49,516 nt of DNA from an uncultured Eubacteriales bacterium (GCA_902776725.1 CACYQX010000008.1:1-49516), one strand, 5' to 3'; counted from the stretch's first letter, positions 24,340-33,737 are shown. The notes: generated from the sequence alone by a model not told the origin. Program-made: numbers and translations.

Positions 24340-25380
24340 ATGAGCAAGAGCTTTAGCGAGAGTTATAAGGAAGCCGGCGTTGACATCACTGCCGGATACA
24401 AATCCGTGGAGCTTATGAAAGAGCATATCGCTCGTACCGCCCAATTTGGAAATCCTGTGGATATCGGTGGGTTCGGTGGTCTGTTTGAATTGGATCTTTC
24501 CGATGTTCAGAATCCTGTCCTCGTCAGCGGAACGGACGGCGTAGGTACCAAACTCAAGATCGCTTTTCTCATGGATAAGCACGATACGATTGGGATCGAT
24601 TGCGTTGCCATGTGCGTAAACGACATTCTCTGCGTCGGCGCAAAACCGCTTTACTTCCTCGACTATATCGCGTGCGGCAGAAACTATCCCGATAAAATTG
24701 CGCAGATAGTTAAGGGCGTTGCCGAAGGCTGCGTCCAGAGCGAAGCCGCACTTATCGGAGGCGAGACCGCCGAGCATCCGGGAATGATGCCGGAGGACGA
24801 TTACGACTTGGCGGGATTCGCGGTTGGCGTTGTAGATAAAGAAAAGATGCTCGACAAGAATTCAGTAAAAGAAGGCGATATCATTATTGCCATTCCTTCT
24901 TCGGGAGTACATTCAAACGGCTTCTCGCTTATTAGAAAGGTCTTTGACGTAGAGAAGGCGGATTTGTTCGCGCCTATCGCGGTGCTTGGAAACAAATCGC
25001 TCGGAGAAGTCCTTTTGACTCCGACCAAAATCTATGTAAAACCGATTATGAATCTTCTTAAAAAGGTAAATGTAAAATCAATTGCGCATATAACAGGCGG
25101 CGGTTTCTATGAGAATATTCCGCGCGCGCTTCCTGAGGGAATGGGCGCCCTTATTCCGAGAAGCAATGTGCGCGTTCTTCCAATATTCAATTTGATCGCA
25201 TATACGGGCGATATTCCCGAAAGGGATATGTTCAATACTTTCAATATGGGAGTAGGAATGGTTGTTATAGTTTCTCCAAACGATGCGGACGACACTATAT
25301 CGATTCTAAAGGAAAGCGGTGAGGATGCCTATATCCTTGGACATGTTGTGAGCGATTCAGAAGGAGTTACTATATGCTAG
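24340..25380 (+). CDS. purM: Phosphoribosylformylglycinamidine cyclo-ligase (AIR synthetase)
   Basis: A 346-residue ATP-dependent enzyme that closes the imidazole ring to give AIR. Family landmarks: Y-K-E-A-G-V-D-I at the start, S-G-T-D-G-V-G-T-K near 62, the D-x-V-A-M-C-V-N-D block near 88, G-G-E-T-A-E-H-P-G-M near 140 and H-I-T-G-G-G-F-Y-E-N near 248. It belongs to the same ATP-binding superfamily as PurL. AGGAGG precedes the ATG, and its 3' end overlaps purN by 7 bases. Confidence 0.97.
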   Translation: MSKSFSESYKEAGVDITAGYKSVELMKEHIARTAQFGNPVDIGGFGGLFELDLSDVQNPVLVSGTDGVGTKLKIAFLMDKHDTIGIDCVAMCVNDILCVGAKPLYFLDYIACGRNYPDKIAQIVKGVAEGCVQSEAALIGGETAEHPGMMPEDDYDLAGFAVGVVDKEKMLDKNSVKEGDIIIAIPSSGVHSNGFSLIRKVFDVEKADLFAPIAVLGNKSLGEVLLTPTKIYVKPIMNLLKKVNVKSIAHITGGGFYENIPRALPEGMGALIPRSNVRVLPIFNLIAYTGDIPERDMFNTFNMGVGMVVIVSPNDADDTISILKESGEDAYILGHVVSDSEGVTIC

Positions 25381-25970
25381 TAGCAGAATCCATTTGCAGA
25401 ATCGCAGTCCTCGTTTCCGGAGGAGGAACAAATCTCCAGGCGCTTATCAATTCCGAGAAGCGCGGCGATAATCCCGACGGGAAAATAGTTTTTGTTGCGA
25501 GTGCAAACCCAAATGCCTATGCGCTTGAAAGAGCAAAGAATGCAGATATAGAGACCTTTGTCTTTAGGGATGAAGCAGAGCTCCTTTCCGAGTTAAAGGC
25601 GCGTAAAATTGATTTAATAGTCCTTGCAGGCTTCCTCAAGATTCTTTCTGCTGACTTCATCAGGGAGTTTCCCGACAGGATAATTAACGTGCATCCTGCG
25701 CTCCTTCCTTCCTTCGGGGGAAAGGGCTGCTACGGAATCCACGTTCACGAGATGGCTCTCGATTACGGTGTCAAGGTAACGGGTGCGACTGTTCACTTTG
25801 TAAATGAAGTTCCCGATGGCGGTGCAATTATCGCGCAGAAGGCTGTCAACGTAGAGCACGACGACACTGCGGAAACTCTACAAAAAAGAGTTATGGAAGA
25901 GGCCGAGTGGGTAATCCTTCCCGAAGTGGTGTCGGGACTTTCGACTTTTATCAGAGACAGAAAAGAATGA
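25374..25970 (+). CDS. purN: Phosphoribosylglycinamide formyltransferase
   Basis: A 198-residue 10-formyltetrahydrofolate-dependent GAR transformylase. It shows V-L-V-S-G-G-G-T-N-L-Q-A-L near residue 12, then I-I-N-V-H-P-A-L-L-P (catalytic Asn and His) near 104, and H-F-V-x-E-x-x-D-x-G-x-I (catalytic Asp) near 140. The ATG overlaps the end of purM and has AAGGAG 7 bases upstream inside purM. Its presence means formate-dependent PurT is not needed for this step. Confidence 0.96.
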   Translation: MLVAESICRIAVLVSGGGTNLQALINSEKRGDNPDGKIVFVASANPNAYALERAKNADIETFVFRDEAELLSELKARKIDLIVLAGFLKILSADFIREFPDRIINVHPALLPSFGGKGCYGIHVHEMALDYGVKVTGATVHFVNEVPDGGAIIAQKAVNVEHDDTAETLQKRVMEEAEWVILPEVVSGLSTFIRDRKE

Positions 25971-25980
25971 GGTAGGGGAT

Positions 25981-26700
25981 ATGGATGTTTATGAGACATT
26001 AACTTTTAGAGAGAGGGCCGAATGGAATCATTATCTGGGGCGTGGCATCGTACTCGGTCTCGATCCAAGCGGCAAATATGCAGTATCCGCATATTTTATA
26101 ATGGGGCGCTCGGAAAACAGCAGAAACAGGGTCTTTGAAAAGAATTTTGACAGCCTGGTTATCAAGCCGTTCGATGAATCAAAGGTAGAGGACCCCTCGC
26201 TCATAATCTATTATCCGCTCAGGAGCGTTGGAACCAATCTCATCGTAACAAATGGCGATCAGACCGATACGATTCTCTACGAGATAGACGAGGGACCGGA
26301 TTTCTTTGAACGCGCACTCAGGACGCGCGAGTTCGAACCCGACGGCCCAAACTGGACTCCGAGAATAAGCGGACTCATGAATCTAAAATCGGGTGATTAT
26401 AAGATGAGCATTCTCAAGAGCGCCGACCCCTCGGGAACAAAATGCAATCGATTCTTTTATGAGTATTCCGGGCTTCCGGGACTTGGACATTTTATCCACA
26501 CCTATGTAAACGACGGAGAGCCGCTACCGACATTTGTCGGAGAACCTGAGCGAGTTATCATACCGAGCGATATAGATGAGTTTATCGAGGAGATATGGGA
26601 TAGCCTTAATGACGAGAACAGAATATCGCTCTATGTTAGATATACGGAAATGCGTACGGGTGAATACGAAGACAGACTTATAAACAGACACGAACTCTAA
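25981..26700 (+). CDS. purO: IMP cyclohydrolase, archaeal PurO-type
   Basis: A 239-residue protein with the PurO hallmark Y-F-I-M-G-R-S-E-N-S-R-N-R near residue 36 and a later Y-P-L-R/N-G-D-Q-T-D block. It is unrelated to the MGS-like domain that performs this step in bifunctional PurH. PurO closes FAICAR to IMP, the last step of the pathway. It was first defined in archaea and is known in some Clostridia. Position between purN and a stand-alone AICAR transformylase makes the pathway complete and supports the call. The Shine-Dalgarno region (AGGTAGGGG) is close to the ATG. Confidence 0.87.
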   Translation: MDVYETLTFRERAEWNHYLGRGIVLGLDPSGKYAVSAYFIMGRSENSRNRVFEKNFDSLVIKPFDESKVEDPSLIIYYPLRSVGTNLIVTNGDQTDTILYEIDEGPDFFERALRTREFEPDGPNWTPRISGLMNLKSGDYKMSILKSADPSGTKCNRFFYEYSGLPGLGHFIHTYVNDGEPLPTFVGEPERVIIPSDIDEFIEEIWDSLNDENRISLYVRYTEMRTGEYEDRLINRHEL

Positions 26701-26720
26701 TTATTACGAAAGGCAGACGA

Positions 26721-27905
26721 ATGAAAGAATTCGAACTCAAATACGGATGCAATCCAAACCAGAAACCTGCGTCGATTTCTATGGATGGCGAAGGCGCACT
26801 CCCAATAGAAGTTTTGAACGGAAGACCGGGATATATCAATTTTTTGGATGCGTTCAACAGCTGGCAGCTCGTAAAGGAACTTTCCGAGGCGACCGGACTT
26901 CCTGCGGCGACATCGTTTAAGCATGTTTCTCCGACCTCTGCAGCGGTAGCTATTCCGATGAGCGAGGAACTGAAAAAGGCGAGCTTTGTCGATGATATCG
27001 AAGGAATCGATGACTCGGCACTTGCAACTGCCTACGGAAGGGCGCGTGGAACCGACAGAATGTCTTCCTTCGGCGACTGGGTTGCTCTTTCAGATACCTG
27101 CGACGAGGTTACGGCGAGAATTCTAAAGCGCGAGGTTTCGGACGGAATAATCGCACCTGCATATACGCCCGAAGCTCTCGAGATTCTTTCGAGCAAAAAG
27201 AACGGCGCATATAACGTCGTAAAGATCGACAAGGACTATATTCCAAATCCTATTGAGAAAAAACAGGTATTTGGAATAACGTTTACACAGGGAAGAAACG
27301 ACTTCAAAATCGACAAGAGCCTATTTGGCAATATCGTAACCGAAAACAAGAATCTCACCGACGATGCGATTCGAGATATGATCGTTTCACTCATCACGCT
27401 TAAGTACACACAGTCAAATTCCGTCGTCTTCGCCGAGGGCGGTCAGGCCATAGGAGTGGGTGCGGGTCAGCAGTCCAGAATTCACTGCACAAGGCTCGCG
27501 GGAAGCAAGGCGGATTTCTGGCATCTGCGCCAATCGGAGAGCGTTCTTGACCTTCCGTTTAAGGAAGATGTCGCAAGACCGAATAGGGATAATGCAATCG
27601 ACATCTATCTCGGAGATGAGTACGAAGATTTGCTCGCCGACGGCGCTTGGGAAGCTGTATTCACCGAGAAACCAAAGCCATTTACGAGAGAAGAACAGAA
27701 GGCGTACCTCGCCGGTATAAGCGGAGTCTCTCTCGGAAGCGATGCCTTCTTCCCATTCGGAGACAATATCGAGAGAGCGCATAAGAGCGGCGTGAGCTTT
27801 GTTGCGCAGCCGGGCGGATCGGTTCGAGATGACAATGTAATAGAAACCTGCGATAAATACAATATGCTTATGTGCTTTACGGGCATGAGACTTTTCCATC
27901 ACTAA
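26721..27905 (+). CDS. AICAR formyltransferase, stand-alone (PurH C-terminal domain type)
   Basis: A 394-residue protein equivalent to the AICARFT half of PurH. It starts directly with L-K-Y-G-C-N-P-N-Q-K-P, continues with F-K-H-V-S-P-T-S-A-A-V (near 66), and has the S-N-S-V-V-F-A and G-Q-Q-S-R-I-H-C-T-R blocks. The N-terminal MGS-like IMP cyclohydrolase domain is missing entirely, not truncated by a frameshift. It formylates AICAR with 10-formyltetrahydrofolate, and the adjacent PurO then closes the ring. A GAAAGG ribosome binding site precedes the ATG. Confidence 0.92.
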   Translation: MKEFELKYGCNPNQKPASISMDGEGALPIEVLNGRPGYINFLDAFNSWQLVKELSEATGLPAATSFKHVSPTSAAVAIPMSEELKKASFVDDIEGIDDSALATAYGRARGTDRMSSFGDWVALSDTCDEVTARILKREVSDGIIAPAYTPEALEILSSKKNGAYNVVKIDKDYIPNPIEKKQVFGITFTQGRNDFKIDKSLFGNIVTENKNLTDDAIRDMIVSLITLKYTQSNSVVFAEGGQAIGVGAGQQSRIHCTRLAGSKADFWHLRQSESVLDLPFKEDVARPNRDNAIDIYLGDEYEDLLADGAWEAVFTEKPKPFTREEQKAYLAGISGVSLGSDAFFPFGDNIERAHKSGVSFVAQPGGSVRDDNVIETCDKYNMLMCFTGMRLFHH

Positions 27906-27922
27906 TATCGAAAGGGCGAGAG

Positions 27923-29191
27923 ATGAAGATAATGGTTATAGGTGGCGGAGGAAGAGAACACGCCATCATCAAAAAGATAAAAGAAAATCCGCTTGCCGAA
28001 AAAATCTATGCGCTTCCGGGTAACGGCGGAATTGCTATAGATGCGGAGTGCGTGGATATATCCGCAACCGATCTTGAAAGAATCGTCGAGTTCGCAAAGG
28101 AAAACGCAATCGATTATGCGATTGTTGCTCCTGACGATCCGCTCGTCCTTGGACTTGTGGATCTTCTTGAAGGTGAGGGGATTCCTTGCTTTGGTCCATC
28201 AAGGGCCGCAGCCATAATCGAAGGAAGCAAGGCATTTTCAAAGGAACTCATGAAGGCTTACGGCATTCCGACAGCGGAATACGAAATCTTTGACGATGTT
28301 GAAGCCGCATACGAATACATAGAGAATTGCAATATTCCTGTAGTCATAAAGGCGGACGGCCTCGCACTCGGTAAGGGCGTAATCATTGCCAAGTCTAGAG
28401 AAGATGCGCGCGCCGCCATAAAATCCATAATGGAGGATAAGACTTTCGGAAAGAGCGGAGACACGATAGTAATCGAGGAGTTCCTCGAAGGCCCGGAGGT
28501 TAGCGTTCTTGCATTTACCGACGGAAATACGCTCATTCCCATGGTATCATCCACAGATCATAAGCGCGCAAACGACGGAGATGAAGGGCTTAACACCGGC
28601 GGTATGGGAACAATAGCGCCGAGCCCATATTTTACGGAGGCGGTTGCTGAAGTCTGTAACGAAGAAATTTTCCTTCCGACCATGATAGCCATGAACAGAG
28701 AGGTGAGGCGCTTTAAAGGCTGCCTCTACTTTGGTCTCATGATAACAAATAATGGTCCCAAGGTAATCGAGTATAACTGCAGATTCGGTGATCCCGAGAC
28801 TCAGGTTGTGCTCCCGCTACTTAAGACCGATCTTCTCGACATAATGATCGCCGTTACAAACGAGCGCCTCGAAGAAGTCGATGTTGAGTTCAGCGATGCT
28901 CATGCCTGCTGCGTAATCATGGCATCGGGCGGATACCCCGAGAAATACGAAAAGGGTTTCCCGATAACCATAGACGACGATATTTCGGATGATGCAAATA
29001 TCTTTATTGCGGGAGCAAAACTATCGGAAGACGGAACCCTACTGACAAACGGTGGTCGCGTACTCGGTGTAACTGAAACGGCGGACACACTCAAAGAAGC
29101 GATTGAAAAAGCATACGGAGCAGTTTCAAAAATACATTTCGATAAAGCGCATTTTAGAAGCGATATAGGTAAGAAGGCTTTGGAGGCATAA
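27923..29191 (+). CDS. purD: Phosphoribosylamine-glycine ligase
   Basis: A 422-residue ATP-grasp enzyme joining glycine to phosphoribosylamine. It starts M-K-I-M-V-I-G-G-G-G-R-E-H-A-I, the conserved family N-terminus. Later blocks are S-K-A-F-S-K-E-L-M near 105, K-A-D-G-L-A-L-G-K-G-V near 140, G-G-M-G-T-I-A-P-S-P near 225 and Y-N-C-R-F-G-D-P-E-T-Q near 285. ATG 27923 has AAAGGG upstream; a longer frame from 27872 would run back into the previous gene without a ribosome binding site. Confidence 0.97.
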   Translation: MKIMVIGGGGREHAIIKKIKENPLAEKIYALPGNGGIAIDAECVDISATDLERIVEFAKENAIDYAIVAPDDPLVLGLVDLLEGEGIPCFGPSRAAAIIEGSKAFSKELMKAYGIPTAEYEIFDDVEAAYEYIENCNIPVVIKADGLALGKGVIIAKSREDARAAIKSIMEDKTFGKSGDTIVIEEFLEGPEVSVLAFTDGNTLIPMVSSTDHKRANDGDEGLNTGGMGTIAPSPYFTEAVAEVCNEEIFLPTMIAMNREVRRFKGCLYFGLMITNNGPKVIEYNCRFGDPETQVVLPLLKTDLLDIMIAVTNERLEEVDVEFSDAHACCVIMASGGYPEKYEKGFPITIDDDISDDANIFIAGAKLSEDGTLLTNGGRVLGVTETADTLKEAIEKAYGAVSKIHFDKAHFRSDIGKKALEA

Positions 29192-29192
29192 G

Positions 29193-32100
29193 ATGGTTTA
29201 TAGAGTCTTTGTTGAAAAGAAAGAAGCGTTTGCGAACGAGGCGAAGGAACTCTTTTTTGAAATAAAAGAACTTCTTCAGATCCCTGAACTCGAGAGTCTT
29301 CGCGTTCTTAACAGATACGACGTAGAGGGTATTCCCGAGGAGGAGTTCAGCGCTGCAATAAACACGGTATTTTCGGAGCCTCAGGTTGATGTGACTTATC
29401 CTGCGTATGAAGCAGGAGAAGGGGAGAACATCTTTGCTGTTGAATATCTCCCCGGACAGTTCGATCAAAGAGCTGAATCTGCGGCGGAATGTCTTCAGCT
29501 TCTCAATAAATCCGAAAGACCGCTGGTAAAATCCGCAAAAGTCTATGTTCTAAAGGGCAATCTAAAACCGCAGCATATCAAGGCGATTAAGAAATACGTA
29601 ATCAACCCTGTTGAGGCGAGGGAAGCGGATATAGCCACCTATGGAACGCTCAAGCAAGAGTATTCAATTCCGACTAGCGTTGAGACGATTAAGCATTTCG
29701 ATGAACTCGATGAAGAAGGTCTTGAAAGCTTCATCGCCGAGCGCGGTCTTGCGATGGATATAAACGACATCAAGATGGTGCAGGAATATTTTGCCGAGGA
29801 GAAGCGTCAGCCGACCGTAACGGAGATTAAGGTAATCGATACATATTGGTCCGATCACTGCCGTCATACTACATTCAATACGACTATCGACAGTATCAAA
29901 TTCAGCGATCACAATGTCGAGGCCGCATATAAGGACTATATGAAGACGAGAGATTATCTCGATAGGAAGAAACCGGTCTCGCTTATGGACATAGGCACAA
30001 TTGCCGCCAAGTATCTCAGGAAGGAAGGACTCCTCAAAAAATTAGACGAGTCTGAAGAAATAAATGCCTGCACGGTTAAGATAGATGTGAATATTGACGG
30101 AAAGAATGAGCCTTGGCTTCTTCTTTTCAAAAACGAAACACATAACCATCCGACGGAGATTGAGCCCTTTGGTGGTGCTGCAACATGTATCGGCGGAGCT
30201 ATAAGAGATCCGCTTTCGGGAAGAAGCTATGTATATTCCGCGATGAGACTTACGGGAGCGGGGGATCCTCTTACGCCCGTATCGGAGACTCTCCCGGGCA
30301 AACTACCACAGCGAAAAATCGTGACGACAGCTGCGGCTGGTTATAGTTCCTACGGAAATCAAATCGGTCTTGCGACCTGCCAGGTTGATGAATTATATCA
30401 TCCCGGCTATGTAGCAAAGCGCATGGAAATAGGCGCGGTAATTGCGGCAACGCCAGCAGACAATGTAAGGCGTATGACGCCCGATCCCGGCGACGTCGTA
30501 ATTCTTCTCGGCGGGAAAACGGGACGCGACGGATGCGGAGGAGCAACCGGTTCATCAAAGGCTCATACAGAAGAGTCGCTTGAGACCTGCGGTGCGGAAG
30601 TACAGAAGGGTAATGCGCCCGAAGAAAGAAAACTTCAGCGTCTCTTCAGAAACGCCGAGGCGGCAAAGATGATAAAGCGCTGCAACGACTTTGGCGCGGG
30701 CGGTGTTTCCGTTGCGATCGGAGAACTTGCAGCAGGACTTACCGTTAATCTAAACAAGGTTCCAAAGAAATATGAAGGTCTAGACGGAACCGAACTCGCA
30801 ATAAGCGAATCTCAGGAGAGAATGGCGGTTGTCGTAGAGGCGGAAGACGTAGAGCGTTTCATCGAAATTGCTTCTTCGGAAAACCTCGAGGCTACTCCCG
30901 TTGCCGAGGTTACTAAGGAGCCCAGACTTAAACTCTTCTGGAACGATAAATGCATCGTCGATCTTTCGAGAGCTTTCCTAGACACGAACGGAGCGGAGAA
31001 ACATATATCCGCAGAGATTCCTCTAGGCGAAGTTTTTGAAAACGATATTAAGGGTTCTCTTGACGAGAGATTGGTTAAGATTGCGAGTGATTTGAATTGC
31101 TGCTCCAAGCGCGGACTGTCCGAACGCTTCGACTCAACGATAGGCGCGGGAACGGTGTTAATGCCATTTGGAGGAAAATATCAGAGAACTCCGATTCAGA
31201 CTATGGCAAATCTTATTTCGGTTGAAGACGGACATACCGACACTTGCTCGCTGATGTCATGGGGATTCAATCCATATATTTCGGAAAAGGATCCGTTCCG
31301 CGGCGCATATCTCGCGGTTGTGGAATCTGTATCAAAGCTAATAGCCACAGGCGCTTCCTTCAGCGATATTTATCTGACTTTCCAAGAGTATTTTGAGAGG
31401 CTCGGAACAGACGGACTTAAGTGGGGGAAACCGCTTGCCGCAGTGCTCGGTGCGTATAAGGCGCAGATGGAGCTCGGTATTGCCGCAATCGGCGGAAAGG
31501 ATTCCATGAGTGGATCATTTGAGGAACTAAATGTACCTCCGACGCTTGTATCCTTTGCCGTAACTGCGGATAGCGCTGAGCATATCATAAGTCCTGAGTT
31601 CAAGGAAGCGGGTCATACAGTTTTACTTATTAAGCCTGTCTTAGACGAGAAGACGGGGCTTCCCACGGGAAAATCGCTTAAGGCGATTTACGACAAGGTC
31701 ACTCAGCTTCTCCGTGCGGGAAAAGTTGTTTCCGCATATACTCCGGGATTCGGAGGAGTAGCAGAAGCCATCATCAAAATGTGCATGGGCAACGGTATAT
31801 CCTTTGCCTATAATAATGAAGTTGACCCTGACGATATATTCCGGCATCGATATGGCGCGTTCATCCTAGAAATTGTAGATAACTCGCTTACAAAGTTCAA
31901 GGAGGACGAGGATTATAGAATATTCCTAAAAGAGCAGGGGATAGATGCCGTTCTCTTAGGAGAAACAAACGATAGCGGTTACATATCCTTCCTCGATGAG
32001 AAGGTATCTCTAGAAAGGATTGTGGGGGCTTACGAAGGAAAACTCGAGCCCGTATACAGCTGCAATATAAAGACTGCTAATATCGATACGACGGAAGTGT

Positions 32101-32987
32101 CGTTTGATAAGAGCAATAAAGACGATTCACTTTCTAAAGGCGGGAAAGGATCGAGCGCGGACGTTTCCTTCAATGTAAACACAGGCAAAGGTCCTGCGGT
32201 TCTCATTCCTGTATTCCCGGGCACAAACTGTGAATACGACACGGCGAAGGCCTTCCGTGATGCGGGTGCCAACCCCGAGATATTCATAATAAAGAATCTC
32301 TCGCAGGACGATGTAATAAAGTCGGTAGAGGGATTTGCCGCAGCGACCAAACGTTCGCAAATCATATTTATACCCGGAGGATTCTCCGCCGGCGACGAAC
32401 CGGACGGCTCAGGCAAATTCATAACCGCGTTCTTCAGAAACGATGAAATCAAAGAAGCCGTAAGCGATCTTCTGGACGAGCGAAAAGGCCTGATGGCGGG
32501 TATTTGCAACGGTTTCCAGGCTCTTATCAAGCTCGGACTCGTGCCGTACGGAAAGATTATGGAGATGGACGAGGATTGTCCGACGCTCACATATAACGAG
32601 ATCGGCCGCCACCAATCAAAGCTCGTAAGGACGAGAATTGCATCAAATATGTCGCCTTGGCTCGCCGAAACCAAGCCCGGAGACATCTTCACAGTTCCAA
32701 TTTCGCACGGTGAGGGGAGATTTATAGGTAGTGAGGCTCTGATAGCGGAACTTGCGAAAAATGGCCAAATAGCCACACAATACGTCGATTTGGACGGAAA
32801 TGTCACAGGAGACATCCAATTTAACCCGAACGGCTCATACAACGCCATCGAAGGCATAACGTCGCCGGACGGACGCGTCTTCGGCAAGATGGGACATTCG
32901 GAACGTATCGGAGAATATCTCTATAAGAACGTTCCAGGAAACTTTGACATCGGTATGTTCAGATCCGCCGTAAGATACTTCAAATAA
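29193..32987 (+). CDS. purL: Phosphoribosylformylglycinamidine synthase, single-chain
   Basis: A 1264-residue large-type PurL (FGAM synthetase) that includes its own glutaminase. The linker and synthase regions contain D-x-Y-W-S-D-H-C-R-H-T-T-F near 215 and the N-E-T-H-N-H-P-T-E-I-E-P-F-G-G block near 315. The C-terminal class I glutamine amidotransferase domain (from about 1010) has the nucleophile in A-G-I-C-N-G-F-Q near 1104 and P-I-S-H-G-E-G-R-F near 1170. PurS and PurQ are therefore not needed. A variable, serine/lysine-rich stretch (~960-1010) joins the two parts. GGAGG is 6 bases before the ATG. It closes the operon at a strong terminator. Confidence 0.97.
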   Translation: MVYRVFVEKKEAFANEAKELFFEIKELLQIPELESLRVLNRYDVEGIPEEEFSAAINTVFSEPQVDVTYPAYEAGEGENIFAVEYLPGQFDQRAESAAECLQLLNKSERPLVKSAKVYVLKGNLKPQHIKAIKKYVINPVEAREADIATYGTLKQEYSIPTSVETIKHFDELDEEGLESFIAERGLAMDINDIKMVQEYFAEEKRQPTVTEIKVIDTYWSDHCRHTTFNTTIDSIKFSDHNVEAAYKDYMKTRDYLDRKKPVSLMDIGTIAAKYLRKEGLLKKLDESEEINACTVKIDVNIDGKNEPWLLLFKNETHNHPTEIEPFGGAATCIGGAIRDPLSGRSYVYSAMRLTGAGDPLTPVSETLPGKLPQRKIVTTAAAGYSSYGNQIGLATCQVDELYHPGYVAKRMEIGAVIAATPADNVRRMTPDPGDVVILLGGKTGRDGCGGATGSSKAHTEESLETCGAEVQKGNAPEERKLQRLFRNAEAAKMIKRCNDFGAGGVSVAIGELAAGLTVNLNKVPKKYEGLDGTELAISESQERMAVVVEAEDVERFIEIASSENLEATPVAEVTKEPRLKLFWNDKCIVDLSRAFLDTNGAEKHISAEIPLGEVFENDIKGSLDERLVKIASDLNCCSKRGLSERFDSTIGAGTVLMPFGGKYQRTPIQTMANLISVEDGHTDTCSLMSWGFNPYISEKDPFRGAYLAVVESVSKLIATGASFSDIYLTFQEYFERLGTDGLKWGKPLAAVLGAYKAQMELGIAAIGGKDSMSGSFEELNVPPTLVSFAVTADSAEHIISPEFKEAGHTVLLIKPVLDEKTGLPTGKSLKAIYDKVTQLLRAGKVVSAYTPGFGGVAEAIIKMCMGNGISFAYNNEVDPDDIFRHRYGAFILEIVDNSLTKFKEDEDYRIFLKEQGIDAVLLGETNDSGYISFLDEKVSLERIVGAYEGKLEPVYSCNIKTANIDTTEVSFDKSNKDDSLSKGGKGSSADVSFNVNTGKGPAVLIPVFPGTNCEYDTAKAFRDAGANPEIFIIKNLSQDDVIKSVEGFAAATKRSQIIFIPGGFSAGDEPDGSGKFITAFFRNDEIKEAVSDLLDERKGLMAGICNGFQALIKLGLVPYGKIMEMDEDCPTLTYNEIGRHQSKLVRTRIASNMSPWLAETKPGDIFTVPISHGEGRFIGSEALIAELAKNGQIATQYVDLDGNVTGDIQFNPNGSYNAIEGITSPDGRVFGKMGHSERIGEYLYKNVPGNFDIGMFRSAVRYFK

Positions 32988-33014
32988 ATTTGATTATAAC
33001 AGTTTTAAAAAAGT

Positions 33015-33050
33015 AAAAAGACTCCTGTATGAAAATCTAGGAGTCTTTTT
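33015..33050. terminator. Bidirectional terminator after purL
   Basis: A perfect 12-bp stem AAAAAGACTCCT/AGGAGTCTTTTT (33015-33026 with 33039-33050) with a 12-base loop. The A-rich left arm and T-rich right arm allow it to work in both directions, ending purL on the plus strand and any minus-strand transcript coming from the 33200 region. Confidence 0.9.
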
Positions 33051-33391
33051 CTTTGGGGAACAACCTTAGGGGAAGGTATATCAATCCGGACTTTTCCGGA
33101 TATATAACTATTCCTAAAATCATAATTTTCGGAACAGTTATATCCATCTTAAACCAGGGAGGCGTAAAAACCCCCCGCGTTGAAGTTTCAACGATTATAG
33201 GCTCTCCAAGGCCGTTTTTTACAAGGTATTACGTATCGACCTACCATATAAAAACCGCTTAAATCGAAAATTAGAGCCTCGTTTTTTCGCCTATTTTTCT
33301 GCATTTTCCAACGTTTATAGATTTGGTTTAAACGCAGTAAATTTAATGTGATTTATCGTTATACTTTATGAAATATCTCGGTTTATATGCC
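33051..33391. other. Intergenic region with nested hairpins, possible structured RNA
   Basis: No convincing gene lies here; the 69-residue plus-strand reading frame has no family features or ribosome binding site. The left part folds well on paper. ATCCGGA/TCCGGAT (33084-33090 with 33095-33101) forms a hairpin. ATAACTATTCC (33104-33114) pairs with GGAACAGTTAT (33131-33141) with one mismatch around an inner AAAAT/ATTTT stem. 33073-33081 can pair with 33140-33150 to close both as a three-way junction. CGTTGA/TCAACG (33178-33193) is another hairpin. A perfect TATAAT on the minus strand (33194-33199) has a weak TTGTAA 19 bases upstream. The part from 33221 to 33391 is AT-rich; I see nothing definite in it. 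Confidence 0.4.
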
Positions 33392-33691
33392 TTAAAATAC
33401 CGGCACTAATATTTCCTGCCCCGGAATCAATTCTGCTCCTGAGAGCTCGTTAATCTTGCTGATGTCATATATAAACATTCTGATGTCCGTATTGTCATCG
33501 ACATATCTCGATGCGATTTCCCAAAGTGTATCTCCGGACCTGACCATTACGGTTTCGTATACAGGCTCAGTTGATCCGGATACATATGCCGGCTTAATAA
33601 CAAAACTCATGAATCCCATGATGAGCACCAACATGATTATTATAAAGAGAGCGAATCTCGTCTTTGATACAACCCTATACTTCTTAAACAT
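33392..33691 (-). CDS. YneA-like LysM cell division inhibitor
   Basis: A 99-residue protein with a basic N-terminus, one membrane segment at about 12-31, a short linker and a LysM domain at about 46-98 (V-R-S-G-D-T-L-W-E-I-A near 50; I-x-P-G-Q-E-I-L-V-P at the end). This is the layout of YneA, the SOS-induced inhibitor of septation in Bacillus. The LexA box and promoter just upstream support the call. The start is set at ATG 33691, which places the membrane helix normally and follows AGGAG/AGGGA; the longer frame from 33766 would start inside the promoter. It is transcribed alone. The gene normally found beside it, lexA, is not in the window. Confidence 0.82.
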   Translation of the reverse strand: MFKKYRVVSKTRFALFIIIMLVLIMGFMSFVIKPAYVSGSTEPVYETVMVRSGDTLWEIASRYVDDNTDIRMFIYDISKINELSGAELIPGQEILVPVF

Positions 33692-33717
33692 CTCTTCCCT
33701 ATCTCCTTTTTCTAAAA

Positions 33718-33731
33718 CAAACCCTTGTTCG
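33718..33731 (-). promoter_or_regulatory. LexA (SOS) box of the yneA-like gene
   Basis: Read on the minus strand, CGAACAAGGGTTTG matches the Bacillus LexA consensus (CGAAC-N4-GTTYG/C) with about one deviation in the inner half-site. It lies over the predicted transcription start. Confidence 0.7.
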
Positions 33732-33737
33732 TTTTTA

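Noticed and set aside
26721-27905. Truncated bifunctional purH
   Set aside because: The protein starts cleanly at the transformylase domain with its own ribosome binding site, and PurO next to it supplies the missing activity.
32030-32887. A 285-codon open frame antisense to purL
   Set aside because: It lies wholly opposite a well-conserved gene, has no ribosome binding site or family features, and reflects codon use of purL.
33053-33262. A 69-codon plus-strand frame in the purL-yneA gap
   Set aside because: It begins right behind the purL terminator, lacks a ribosome binding site, shows no recognisable family pattern and overlaps hairpins better explained as RNA structure.
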